The notes under the pieces were generated by a model. The model worked only from the letters and a program-made list of their open reading frames with translations, was not told where the DNA came from and made no database searches. A program made the position numbers and the translations under genes. A DNA stretch of 64,000 nucleotides from Dryas octopetala (Eukaryota; Streptophyta; Magnoliopsida; Rosales; Rosaceae), in NCBI GenBank assembly GCA_963921425.1, contig OY992833.1, positions 27,886,698 through 27,950,697 of the forward strand, read 5' to 3'. Position 1 is the first letter of the stretch, and every line of letters starts with the position of its first letter. Below, piece after piece: positions 10,817-22,325 of the stretch.

Positions 10817-13800
10817 TCAACGCACACGTGGAGATTGCCGGTGGGATGGCAATGGGGATGCACTTGGTGTTAAATGTAGAGGAGAACGGTGGTGTCGCAT
10901 TGGGGACTTGCGGTAAGGAGCATGAACTGTCTGCTGCTCTGATTGAGAGGTTCTGCCTGCAGTTTTTGGGGATTCAAGTTGTTCCAGTGTAGCTACTACA
11001 GTTGACATTGTTGGCCTTTGTTTAGATTCTGGGCTTAGGCACTGTGAAGCGAGAGTAGCAGCTGTATAGGCTGCTTTCTGAGGATATTGGCCCTCCAACT
11101 TGGTGTCCATAATCCGAAATAGTTTTCGTCTGTCACCCAAATATGGTTTTGTCCAGTCTACCAGATTCTGCTCCACACCAACTTTTGTTTTATCAACAGC
11201 TCGTCGTCCAGACAATAGCTCCAGTAATACAACTCCAAAACTATACACGTCACTTTTAGCAGTCAACCGACCTGTTAAACAATGAACATGGGTATAATCC
11301 ATCAACAGAAGCATTACCACGCGTTGTGTACTCGATGAATACAAGTACTCAATATCATATGCATCATATGGTATGATCGTATCTACTCCAACTATGGCTT
11401 GCATGTAAATACAAGGCCAATTTTTATAGAACTTCCACCTCGAGAATATCTTAATTGCAAATAATTAGAACAGTCAGATTTGTACCATCCAACTCTCAGA
11501 TGCAACTCAAAAGGCTTAACTTTTTCAAGCTTTTTGAATCAATAGAAAGGAAAGTTTACAAACTCCCACTTGGTCAATTGGCAACTTCTAATAAAAAAGT
11601 TTGAGGTCACCAGTCCGGCTTGTATGAAAGTTGGTGCAACGGCCAAGAAAGAGGCCTCAATGCAAATTGTGTTCATTTATTAATATGTAATACTCATAAC
11701 AAACTTACTTCAGTTGGACGTTCATAAATCAACTTTTCCCATATAGACTATGACTCAGAGATGTTCATAACACCAACAACACTTAATATAGACATTAAAC
11801 ATACCTGTAGCAACATATTCAGGTGCTGCATAGCCTTGAGTACCCATGACTTGAGTAGACACATGAGTCCTGTCACCAGTAGGACCTGCCTTAGCCAAGC
11901 CAAAATCAGAAAGTTTCGCATTGAATTCCTGGACCCCAAATGCACCATTAATGTCAGTAATTTATACTATTTAATCATAAGATATTCAGACATGACCGCC
12001 AAAGATGGAATAGCGTCCTCTTTATTCAACATACCGAATCTAGTAAAATATTGGACGCCTTAAAATCACGATATATGACTTGTGATTTGGCATCATGAAG
12101 AAAACTGAGCCCCCTGGCAGCACCTATGGCCACTTTCATTCTTATTGCCCATGAAAGTGGTTGCGGCCCTCCTGTGAAACAAATATAAAAGTCCAACATT
12201 ACTCAAAGCCAAACCAAGGAGTTTCTTAATATTGAAAATGCAGCCTCATTTGAGATTTTTTTTTTTTTTTTTTCTTGTTTATTGGCAAGTGGCAACTAAC
12301 TGAGCAAAAATTGTTGACTTCCAGAGAGATTAAACAATTTGAAGAAACACAGACGAAACGGGAACACCATGCTTCCTAGTAACATTAGATAAAAACATCG
12401 CTTACTTCTAAACAGATGATTCTCTAAGCTTCCTTTTGGCATGAACTCATACACCAAGAGCCGGTTCTCACCGTCCAAGCAGTACCCTATAAGCTTAACC
12501 AGATTTGGATGATAGAGTTGACCAAGATAATTCACTTCTGTCTGAAATTGAGTGGCTATCAGTAAATAAGCCAAACATGACATTTCAAACGCAAACAAAG
12601 AAAATATTGTTATAGTTGAAACCTACTAGCCACTCCTTATGGCCTTGGAAACCTTCAGGTTTGAGCTTCTTGACAGCAACAACAATTCCTGACCCTGGCT
12701 TTGCAGCTGTAAATGTGTTTTCATTAATCCATCCTTTGAAAACATAACCAAATCCTCCTTCACCAAGAAGACTGTCAGGGCGAAAGTTTCTGGTGGCATT
12801 CTTTAGTTCATTGAATGAGAAGGCTTTCAAATTTGGAGATGACAATATTTCGCCTTCAGTCCTTGGGGTAGGAAGACTTGAAGCATTGCTCTTTTCACTA
12901 TATGATGGGATGGTCAAGCTGGAGGGAGCAGCTGATGAGGAGCTGGTTTTGCTGGAATTTTTGGAAACCCCTGATGCTGACAGGAGAAAAAGTAGTTGGC
13001 AAGTGCATAAACAGACACATTACCAAACCAAAAAATAAAAAGATAAAAAAAAATTAAGAGCTCAACCAATCTCAAACCTACACCCACTCACAGCATTCCT
13101 CAAGAAATGCCATATATAGTACAAAGTATTGAGTTATCAGTTAATGTCAAGCAGAGGTACAAGCTAGCCTGGCTCACAAAACACCTTAAATCAAGCATCT
13201 TTGTTCTGTGATAACTAATGTATGATGAAGTAAGATTTTATGGACATAAGAATACCTCCTCTGTTTTTATAGAAAGGACCACCATCCCTTTCCCCTTAGG
13301 CCCCAATTGTTAAAGTCTTTGCTTCTAAAGAGTTTAGCGTGCCATCCTAACGCTCAACTTTTACACGATTTTGTAACGAATTCATGTAAGTATTAAAACC
13401 CTTTTTCACAAAATGACCCATTTCAAAGGCAAAAGAAAACATATTGAGCAAAACACAATTGTGAGCTAAAGATTATTAAAAGTACATAATTACAAATTAT
13501 ATAAAGCTGTCTCCAACGTGTTCCTACTATATTCACCTAAAATGAGGAAATAATCCAATTGTTAAAACAGGAAGAAAAAACACTGCTATTTCCATCTTTC
13601 CAAATGATATTGAAAATTGATAATTCATTGCAGAAAAAAAAAGAAGAGAAAAACAAGAAGAAGAAGATCTTCCATTTTACAAAGGTTGATTCCCTTAAAA
13701 TGAAACTAGGACCTAAACCAAGAGAGAGGCTTCGTCTAACAACTAGAAGAATTTGCTCCACAAATGCCAATGAACTTATTCCAACCGAGCTACCCAAAAT

Positions 13801-14084
13801 CTAAAAAGAACATCACTTTCTAATCGAGCTAAAACCAACCGAACCCACTTAAATTCCAAAACTTTAAACGATTACAGACTCCCCCAAAGACATTAAAATC
13901 CACCCAACAACAGAGCACACCCATCAAAATCCAAAAACCAGCTCATTTAAGCAAAAATAAGCAAATAAATTATTCTAAAATTTAAAAATAAAAAATCATA
14001 GCAAATCATTTGTAAGTTACCAGAAGTACCATGGGAGCTCTGTGCGGTGTCTACTTTAGCAGAAGAATCTAAACAGTTGCCCAT
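10817..14084 (-). CDS. PBL-type receptor-like cytoplasmic kinase (RLCK-VII), six exons
   Basis: Exons on the minus strand at 14021-14084, 12627-12976, 12406-12541, 12035-12171, 11805-11928 and 10817-11271 join to 421 residues. It starts [12 protein letters not shown], a likely acylation signal, followed by a Ser-rich linker. Family motifs are canonical: [63 protein letters not shown] and [21 protein letters not shown] basic, Ser/Pro-rich tail of about 50 residues ends SPRVR. These kinases act at the plasma membrane below pattern-recognition receptors. Exons 3 to 5 are exactly the same lengths (136, 137, 124 nt) as those of the convergent gene at 8280-10405, which marks the two as paralogues. 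Which Arabidopsis PBL is closest cannot be told without alignment. Confidence 0.93.
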
Positions 14085-14627
14085 TTGCTATTCCGAAGGT
14101 ACTCTCTTTTAGACTCTTTAGCTCACACACACACGCTTGTGTTGGCAAGCAATCAGCAAGTCATTGCAAAAATCTGAATCAAAATCTGTGGCTGACTTCT
14201 TCTGGGTTTTCTACAATCTTGCTACTTTCTTGAAAAAAAAATATAAGAAAAAATATGGGGGAAGAAGAAGGAGAAGAAGGAGCTGGGAATGCGAGAAATG
14301 GGAACAGAGAACAAATACGCAGAGAGAAAGAGAACGAGTCTTTCTTGGCTTTGTCTTGGTGTAAACACGACAAACGCGTGGGGCTTGCTCACCAATGACG
14401 TGAATACCACCTTTGGGTTAAGTGAATTCCCATTAATACCCTCCTGTGGACTTGTAGTTTGTCAAACTGAACATGATAAAATTGAATGACTAATTTACCC
14501 TTCTCTTTTTTCATTGACACTTTGATGTCCATAATTCTTTTTTTTTTTTTTTTAATAAGATTAAACTAATAATGCCAACGTACATCAGTCTTGTAGTACT
14601 TCCAATCACCACTAATACTTCATTTAT
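14085..14627. other. Promoter and leader region of the minus-strand PBL gene
   Basis: The first ~300 bp hold a GA/CT-rich leader (about 14255-14345). A run of T at about 14539-14554 follows. No other gene is seen. Confidence 0.45.
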
Positions 14628-14901
14628 GCTTAGAAGCACTTTTATTTAGTAGCGTTTTTATCAGAAGCGCTTATGTTAAGAAGCACATATAAATTTTTAT
14701 AAAACTTCTAAATTATTTATGCAAAAGCACTTGAAAGTGCTTCTTGAGAAAGCACCTGTCAGGTGCTTCTCAAAAAACTCCTTAGAAGTGCTTTTATAAC
14801 TCAAAAGCACTTCTAATTATTTTTGCCAAATGCTATCAAAAGTGCTTTTACTAATTTGAAAGCGCTTTTGACAATTTTAAAAGCAGTGCCAAACGAGCCC
14901 T
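14628..14901. mobile_element. hAT-like MITE, terminal match only at the right end
   Basis: The right end, read on the minus strand, begins GGGCTCGTTTGGCACTGCTT, a form I recognise from hAT-type MITEs of woody plants. The interior is a nest of AAGCACTT/AAGTGCTT motifs, with a central palindrome GCACCTGTCAGGTGC at about 14754. The left end does not mirror the right terminus exactly, so it may be worn or truncated. The superfamily call is tentative. Confidence 0.45.
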
Positions 14902-16699
14902 TAGTGTGGATTAACATTCATAAAAAGTTATGTCTTTTAACTTAACTTAAGATGTTCACTTTTTGAAAATTTTATTAATATTAATTATTGACTAATGTGA
15001 GTCTCATTTTAATAAGAGTTTAAAGTTACTTATATACAAATGGACGATTGATATTAAAAAAAAAATTTATTAACATTGAGAATTAGTCTATCAAAAAATT
15101 CATACAATGCAAATGTAATTTTTTTAGTTAGAATGATTATATAATTTTAAATTTATTACTATATTTTTCATTCTCAATTATCACTATTATATTGAGGAGT
15201 TTAACCAGGAGGTGGTTGAGCACACATATATAATGGCTTGCGTTGGTGTGCACTTTTTAATTAGTCGAAGTTTCTCTTAGTTGACATAGTTAGGGTCAAA
15301 GAAGAATGGAATAATGTGTATGTGGATATGAAAGTGAAACATGTTATATACAAGGACTCAACAATTTAGATAAGGTATGAGAAGATGCTTCTTCATCACT
15401 AGTGCTTTGTACAGCCACTAGATTGCTTACAGCCTCACTTTAAATTCACTAGCAATATTTTACTAATTATATGTTAGGGACTAGGGAGACGTCTACACTA
15501 GAGTGTTGGTTGACTAAAAGGTTCATGCCCATATTTTTTATTCGGTCAAAAAATAATATTTAGTGCTCTCCTTCGTGTATTAGAAATTTATGATTAAGAC
15601 CCTCCAACGCGGCAAATGCCTTCTCAAATAATTTTCTTAATCATTATGAAAAAAAAGATAAGTATCAATTACAATTTACAAACTACATAAGGGATATATT
15701 AGGAAATGGAGATAATGGGAGGTCATGTGTGGGTATTGGGTAAGCGGGAACAAAAGCGAGGGAGGGCAGAGGGGACACGTGGCCAAGTTGGAATAAAATA
15801 AAAAAAATATGATAGCGTAGAAATTTGATACCTTTGACCAGAAGTCTTTGCATGCGCAAACCGTTTTCACACTTAGCCTACTAATCTGAATCGTTGATAT
15901 GGTAGCAGGGGAAAAGCTTCCATCAGATAATTCTGTTAAGAAATTCCTGTGCAAGACGAGATTGACATGACACTTGAAGAGTCCGAGTATGGGAGTTTTT
16001 AATTGGAAGTTGTCAGTTAATTGTCAGGCTAATTAAGAATGGAATTAGGGAGCGTTGGATGGTCAACTTGTTGAGTATTCTGTTTTTTGTTTGCTTTGAC
16101 TGTTAAATTAGGCTTTACTTAATCTAGTTAATAACTTGATATACCAAGTTAATTTGGGTGTTTGAATTTGAAAAGAGATAGAGATTGATCTCTGTTATCT
16201 CTCTTTTGATTTTTGGCCAATCTGTTATATCTCATTTAAATATGTCAAATGGCTCAAATAATTGTTGTGTTGGGTTACATTCTAGCTTTGTTTCTTATGA
16301 TTGAGGGAAAAGAGGAATGTTATTTAATGAATTGATGGGTGGAAATTGGAATTGAAGAGAGAAAAGAGAATGATAGAGAAAGGAGTGGGGGGAAAGAACC
16401 CCGTACCCACCCAACCCTCACCCGCCAATGCCAATTAGGCTCGAGCGTTGATTGTACGAAAAATGAGTTATGTATATGAAAATGATATGAATTGGTGGGG
16501 TAAGGGTGGGGGCTCTGTGCTAGAGTGCAACAGCGATGGCTCATAGTTTAGTGGCTATGGTTTGCGCTCAAGTCTCAACCAACTCAACCCAACCAATGAG
16601 ATGGTTAATGTTGAGAAAAAGATCCCAACCTCGGAGGAAATATAAGATTTTATATGTTATTTATAACGTTTTGCATTTGGGTTCTCTGCTAATTATTTG
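14902..16699. other. Intergenic, nothing recognised
   Basis: 1.8 kb of AT-rich sequence with no open reading frame that resembles a known protein, and no clear repeat boundaries. Confidence 0.5.
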
Positions 16700-16910
16700 T
16701 ATGATAATCACATACTAATCAGTAAAATTACATCATTTTATCTTTTTCATACTAAATTTTTTTATTTTTAGACAAATGGGTTTAATTTTTAATTTTTTTA
16801 ACCAACGGTCAATATTTTTTTTTCCTAAAATATTGACGTTAGTTTTTTAAAAAAATTAATGTGAAATAGGTAAAATGACATAGTTTTGCTAATTAGTATG
16901 AGAATAGCAC
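16700..16910. mobile_element. Small MITE with ~45-bp imperfect inverted ends
   Basis: The left end (TGATAATCACATACTAATCA) matches the inverted right end (TGCTATTCTCATACTAATTA) and pairing continues through a CATCATTTTA/GTCATTTTA block. The centre has the AATATT...AATATTGACG foldback. A target duplication was not found, so the boundaries are good to about 5 bp. Confidence 0.55.
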
Positions 16911-16953
16911 CAAAGAGATTAGCAAAGAATTAGGATACTCTTTATATAATGTC

Positions 16954-17323
16954 ATGGAGCGGATCCGTGACACCATAATTTTTACACAAGTTTTCAATGA
17001 AACCTATTTTATATAGGATTTCAACGATTCGAACCATTTTTTTTTTGTCTCCAATAAAAAATTATCCTTACAAAAAATTAAATAAATCAAAAATCAATTA
17101 TTTACAAAAATTAAATAGTTATATTGGTCAACAAAATAAACACTGAAAATGTTGATAATTTAATTTTTATAAGTAAATAATTTTCAATTTACTTAATTTT
17201 TTTATAAGGATAATATTTTAATTGAGACCTAAAAAATAAACTATTCAAATCGTTAAATCTTATATAAAATGAATCTCATTAAAAATTTGTTTAAAAAATA
17301 TAGTATCATAGATTAATCTCCAT
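16954..17323. mobile_element. Foldback MITE with long imperfect arms
   Basis: ATGGAG at 16954 mirrors CTCCAT ending at 17323. The arms stay alignable for more than 130 bp, including TTTTATATAGGATTT against the inverted TTTTATATAAGATTT. No protein is encoded. It sits only about 40 bp from the previous MITE, so this is a site of repeated insertion. Confidence 0.6.
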
Positions 17324-18179
17324 AGTGTCATTTAGTTTTGGATTAATACTCTAAATTTTGGTCATAGTATTAGGTCCCACTATATCAACAAGTAACGTAG
17401 TGCAAAGGACGTCAGTTAAACGTGACGGACAATCTATGATTCAGGACAGGACGTGGCGTTGCCTCTGGCCAAGCACGTCACATGACAAGTAGACCACTTA
17501 AGTTACTTAACCCATTTTGCGCCCCCAAAAAAAAAAAAAAACCCATTTTGTGCCCAAAATATCCCTAACAAAACACACCTTGGGCTTGGTACTAAATTAC
17601 TGGACAGGCTTAGTTTGTTTAGCATTTTCCAGGTACTATTTATCTATACACTTGGGCTTCAAGCCTTCAAGTGAAGGATTTTATCTTGATGTTTCATTTT
17701 AGGAACCATATAGGGCCCGGCCCAAGGGAGAACTCTATTTATATAAAGAAAGGACCTATATTTATGGAACTTAACAAAATATGTTAAACTTTCAGTTTAT
17801 CCTACGTTATTCTTCTTAACATATACATCAAACTTTGAGTTTAACAATATCCAATTTCTTAGTAGCCTTCTTTATCGAGAAAAGCTTTGATGAAATAGAC
17901 ATATGACTGATTTGGTATCTCAATCAAATAATATAATGACAAATATATTTTTATAGTTAATACATAATGATTTCTCAAATTTTAAGACATAATTTATTTC
18001 TTGAAATGCAAAATCAACCTCTATTCATATTATAAATAAATTTTTATATTTCCCATTAAATGGTTTCAGAATTTTGAGCATCTATTGATACTATTTTATA
18101 TTTTTATGTATCACATTTTTAATAAAAATGAGACTTACTTATATTTGTTTTCAGCGTATTTAAAATACATTTTAAAAAA
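17324..18179. other. Intergenic, nothing recognised
   Basis: AT-rich spacer between transposons. Short open frames here show no family resemblance. Confidence 0.5.
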
Positions 18180-18363
18180 GGTCCATTGACTTTAAATACC
18201 AAACTTTAATAATTTTTTAGTTTAGGTACTAAAATTTAATAGCATTTTAGTTTAGATACTAGTTAAAAAGTCAAACAAACTAATAAAGTGAAGGGTATTA
18301 GAATTCATAAAAATTACATCATATGCCACTGCAATAAAAAAAATTAAAAAAATTCCCAACTAA

Positions 18364-18460
18364 CCACCGGCCACCTTCGTCCGGCCGACCACCGGCCACC
18401 GCCGTCCGGCCAACCACCGGCCACCTCCGTCCGGCCGACCACCGACCAACGCCGTTCAAC
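18364..18460. repeat. GC-rich tandem repeat, 25-bp unit, about four copies
   Basis: The unit CCACCGGCCACCTCCGTCCG plus GCCGA repeats at 18364, 18389, 18414 and (partial, diverged) 18439. It is a sharp GC island in very AT-rich surroundings and lies inside the transposon at 18180-19892. Confidence 0.85.
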
Positions 18461-18475
18461 AACACAAAAACAACT

Positions 18476-18545
18476 TGGCATAGAAGGGATTCGAACCCTT
18501 CTCATGCAAGAGAAAGAGACACCTCTTACCACTACACTACATAAT
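18476..18545 (-). pseudogene. tRNA-like sequence (degenerate)
   Basis: On the minus strand, TAGTGTAGTGGTAAGAG resembles the internal A box of a tRNA gene and GGGTTCGAATCCC is a perfect B box and T arm, at normal tRNA spacing. The acceptor stem does not pair (the 3' side reads CTATGCC, with no partner on the 5' side) and the anticodon arm is irregular. It therefore looks like a tRNA relic or a tRNA-derived part of a transposon rather than a working gene. A weaker copy of the 5' half seems to recur near 18683-18715. Confidence 0.4.
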
Positions 18546-19700
18546 AATTTCAATAAAAGTATTACTTTGACCTCTATTTATCCAATATTGTAATACAATT
18601 TAAAAAAAAAAATTAATTCAGTCACAAGTCACAAGTTAAACTGTGACTGTCTCACAATTTGTTGTGACTGTCATGGTAAGTTGAAAGAGATACCTTCCCC
18701 AATTGCACTAGTAATTATTTTGTATAAAAAATATTGCTTTGATCTCTATTTATACTACATTGTAGTACAATTTTTCAAAAACATTCAATCAAGTCACAAC
18801 TGAACCGTGACTGTCTCATAATTTAGTTGTGATTGTTCTGTAATCATAACTAAATCTGAAGTTGTGACTGTCACAATTTGAAAAAGATAGACCATAAACT
18901 CTAGCATGCAAACTATAGAAAGTACACCTAAACCACCCCCAAAACTCATATAACAAAATTTGAAGTTGTGACTAATATTAAAAAAAAGATAAGTTTAACA
19001 TAAAATACATAAATGTTTAACATAAAAGCTCACGTACAATAGAGAAGAGGTTCAGAGTATCCCCTACATAACCAGCAAAAATATTTCAAATTCCCAAAGA
19101 ACAAATTCAGAGTTAAAAGGCTTAAAGCAACCTTGCTTACCAAGACCAGCATTCTTATTTACTACCCATTTTGAGTTTTATTAATTGTTTTACTGAAAAA
19201 ACTCTGAGTTGGTCATTGAGCAATGAATTAATTTCAAAAAATGACAAACCCATGAACAATACATGGAAACCCATAATCAACATCAATGCAAAAGTATCGG
19301 TAAACCTATTCTGCCAAAAAGGGGGGGAAAAAGGAAACAAAAGCCCAAATGATTCATTGGTTCTAACCTTATTACTCTCAAATAAAAAATTACAAAGGTA
19401 GCAAAATGAAAATCATAATTTAGAAGACATTAAAAGAACACACACTTGTCATAAGAATGGAAAAGAAGTCACAATGAAAACTGAACATACATGCAAATAC
19501 AAAGTCGCAATTTGACATCAAAATTCAAAATCTTTGTGGCACTCACTATAATGCACTAAGTCTTCTTTTGTGTAAAGTAATTGCTTTGAACCTAATTTAT
19601 ATAATATTGTGTATATATATATATTTTAAAATAATTGATCCAGTCAGTCACAACTAATTAGATCTAAGTTGTGACTGTCATAATTTAGTTGTAACTGTTC
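18541..19700. repeat. Three dispersed copies of a ~110-150-bp internal unit
   Basis: Copies at about 18541-18680, 18710-18880 and 19560-19700 share a block (ATTGCTTTGA.CTCTATTTAT, then ATATTGTA) followed by CAGTCACAA and GTGACTGTC motifs. All lie inside the 18180-19892 element in the same direction, so they look like internal subrepeats of that element. Confidence 0.55.
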
Positions 19701-19892
19701 GCACAACGACCAAACAGTAATTTTTTAACAATTATTAATTATACTAAACCCAATAAACAGGCCAAGGGCAAAATCGGAATATAAAATAAGCCCACTAAAA
19801 ATGGGCTAGGCTGGAAATAAGGTTTGGTATCTAATCTAAAATGTTTTTAAGAAAGTTAGTAGCCAAACTAAAAAAAATAGTCATGTGCTGGT

Positions 19893-20313
19893 ATTCCAAA
19901 AAGTTATTAGAATTAAGTAGTTAATCCTAATTTTCTCTTTTAAAAAAGAAACATATAATTCAATGGAAGAATGGAGGCAAGTAGTGTTGTAAAATAGTAA
20001 TATCGTGCCAACTGCTAAAGAGAAGAGTCCGCGTTTCTGCAGCCAATGAGAAACGCGAGGGAGAGTCATTCACTCAATAAGAAACCTCCACGTAGCAAAA
20101 GCCACGTAGCTTTGGCGGTCCCTCTTGGGTTCCCGTATTCTGGCAGTTATAACTCCACACAAAAATATATTTGGTAATTCGCTGAGCTTCGCCTCCTCCT
20201 CTGCTCTTAAATTTTCACCTATTTTCTTAATTTCTTTATTAAAAGAAAAAGAGAGATTGAGAGAGAGGCCGTATACAGAGGGGTATTTCCGGCTACATTA
20301 TCTCGGGGCTCCA
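19893..20313. promoter_or_regulatory. Promoter and 5' leader of the UTR3-type gene
   Basis: About 420 bp separate the transposon from the start codon at 20314. A short repeat CCACGTAGC occurs twice at about 20089-20110. A GA-rich leader precedes the ATG. The promoter of this gene is therefore closely bordered by the transposon. Confidence 0.4.
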
Positions 20314-22325
20314 ATGGAAGCTCACGGGTCGGGGCTTCGGCGTGTCTCAGTGTTGGGCTTCTGCGTCGCCGGTATTTGGTGTGCTTATATTTACCAAGGT
20401 GTTCTTCAGGAAACTCTGTAAGTCTCTTCTTTCTCTTCTCCCACTTTTCCAATTTCGCAGATCACGCGCTGTTTTTGGGGATTTTGAGACTCAATCGTAT
20501 AATTAATAGGGCTATGAATTATCATCTCTGTTTAGGTCCACCAAGCGGTTTGGTCCAGATGGGAATAGATTCGAACACCTTGCGTTCCTAAACTTGGCCC
20601 AAAATGTCGTCTGTTTAATCTGGTCTTTTATAAGTAAGTTTCATTATGCTGTAATTATGTCTTATACTCTTATTTGTTTTTCTAGTTGAGCTTAGAAACA
20701 ATGAAATAATAACATTTTTTGTTGTGGGTTTCTTCCTTCAAACAGTGTTGAAGATTTGGTCTAGCAGTAATGCTGGCGGTGCGCCTTTGTGGGCGTACTG
20801 GAGTGCAGGCATTACTAATACGATTGGACCAGCTATGGGTATTGAAGCATTGAAGTATATCAGTTACCCGGCCCAGGTGTGTTTGCTTTTTGATCAAGTA
20901 CCCAAATGTTAGTTTTAAGAGAATATGGCTATGGATGGAATTGAGATTGTTTGTCTTGCCCATCTGCTTAATGCTTGTCTATATATAGTTTGCTTGATTT
21001 GAGTTTCTTTTAGGGTCTAAGTAGTAAGTGAGGGAGCTGATGATTATCATCTATGTTATGGAGTATTTCATTTCTTTTGATTAAGATTCAGTGGTAGAAA
21101 AAAATTTATATTCAGGGCCCGCCATTAGTTCGGAGCAAAAGCTCCATATACCTCTTTATCATTTTGGATAAATGGTTAGTTGAGTTGAGTGGATTTGGGT
21201 GTTGAATTGGTTGCCATAGTGATGACGGGAATAGATTTTTCTTAAAGCCTTCGTTCTTGGGATTTGCAAGTAATGTCAGACTAATGGGTTGATTGGTTTT
21301 GGATATTAATTTTGTTCTTGTTACTTGCAGGTATTGGCAAAGTCCTCAAAAATGATTCCAGGTCAGATGTTTACAACTTTGTAATTTTTGAATACCTCAC
21401 TGCAACAAGCATGCTTGTTATTAAAAAAGATGATACTGAGGACTTAAAAAATGTTTATTATTTGAATGCAGTGATGCTGATGGGTACTCTAGTCTACGGC
21501 ATAAGATACTCCTTTCCTGAGTATGTTTGTACTTTTCTTGTTGCTGGAGGGGTATCCATGTTTGCCCTCATGAAGGTGAGAGATGGTTCTTATTTTGCCA
21601 TGAGTATGAAACAGCAATGAAAATTGTTTTTCTTATCTAACAATTTGTTGCTTGTCTTATGTTTTTCTCATATATATGCTTGGGTTGATTTCAGACTAGC
21701 TCAAAGACTATTAGCAAGTTGGCACACCCAAATGCCCCCCTTGGATATGGACTATGTTTCCTTAACCTTGCTTTTGATGGATTCACAAATGCTACTCAGG
21801 ATTCAATAACTGCAAGGTATACTTGAAGATAAACATTATTCTGTTCCTATTATCTGAGTATTGGTTTTCTGTTATTCCCACACAGATATAAATTCAGTCT
21901 TCTTAATTTCATTCAGGTACCCAAAGACAAGTGCCTGGGAAATAATGTTAGGCATGAATTTATGGGGTACCATATACAACATGATCTACATGTTTGGCTG
22001 GCCACATGGTAGCGGATTCGAGGCAGTCCAATTCTGCAAGGTGCATCCTGAAGCAGCATGGGACATTTTTCTCTATTGCCTGTGTGGTGCAGTTGGCCAG
22101 AATTTCATCTTCTTAACCATAAGCAGATTTGGTTCCCTTGCTAACACCACCATTACCACTACCCGCAAGTTTGTAAGCATCGTGGTCTCTTCACTGCTGA
22201 GTGGCAATCCCCTGTCATCAAAGCAATGGGGTTGCGTTGTAATGGTCTTTTCTGGGTTGTCATATCAGATCTACCTAAAGTGGAGGAAGATTCAGAGATT
22301 GCAGAAGAAGAGAAAGCCAATCTAA
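20314..22325 (+). CDS. UTR3: UDP-galactose/UDP-glucose transporter 3-like (nucleotide-sugar transporter)
   Basis: Seven exons (20314-20417, 20536-20633, 20746-20876, 21331-21361, 21472-21575, 21695-21816, 21917-22325) join to 332 residues, close to the length of Arabidopsis UTR3. Diagnostic stretches include WSAGITNTIGPAMGIEALKY, SKMIPVMLMGTLVYG, YGLCFLNLAFDGFTNATQD and FLTISRFGSLANTTITTTRK. The protein is hydrophobic, with about eight to ten membrane spans, and ends in a basic tail RKIQRLQKKRKPI that fits a dilysine-type ER retrieval signal. The family exchanges UDP-glucose and UDP-galactose across the ER or Golgi membrane for glycoprotein folding control and wall synthesis. No disruption is seen. 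Exon 4 is unusually short (31 nt), as in other plant members. The symbol follows the Arabidopsis orthologue. Confidence 0.93.

Larger units (their letters stand above)
18180..19892. mobile_element. Non-autonomous transposon with ~80-bp inverted ends, carrying a tRNA-like sequence
   Basis: The left end at 18180-18262 contains ATTTTTTAGTTTAGGTACTAA followed by GCATTTTAGTTTAGATAC. The right end, inverted, contains TTTTTTTTAGTTTGGCTACTAA, then ACATTTTAGATTAGATAC in the same order and similar spacing. Between the ends lie a GC-rich 25-bp tandem array, a tRNA-like segment and three copies of a unit marked by GTGACTGTC and TTGTGACTG motifs. No transposase is present. The form suits a MULE-like or similar DNA element, but no clean target duplication was found. 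The exact ends may be off by about 10 bp. Confidence 0.55.

Noticed and set aside
18476..18545. Functional tRNA gene
   Set aside because: The B box and T arm are good but the acceptor stem does not pair and the anticodon arm is irregular, so I kept it only as a tRNA-like relic.
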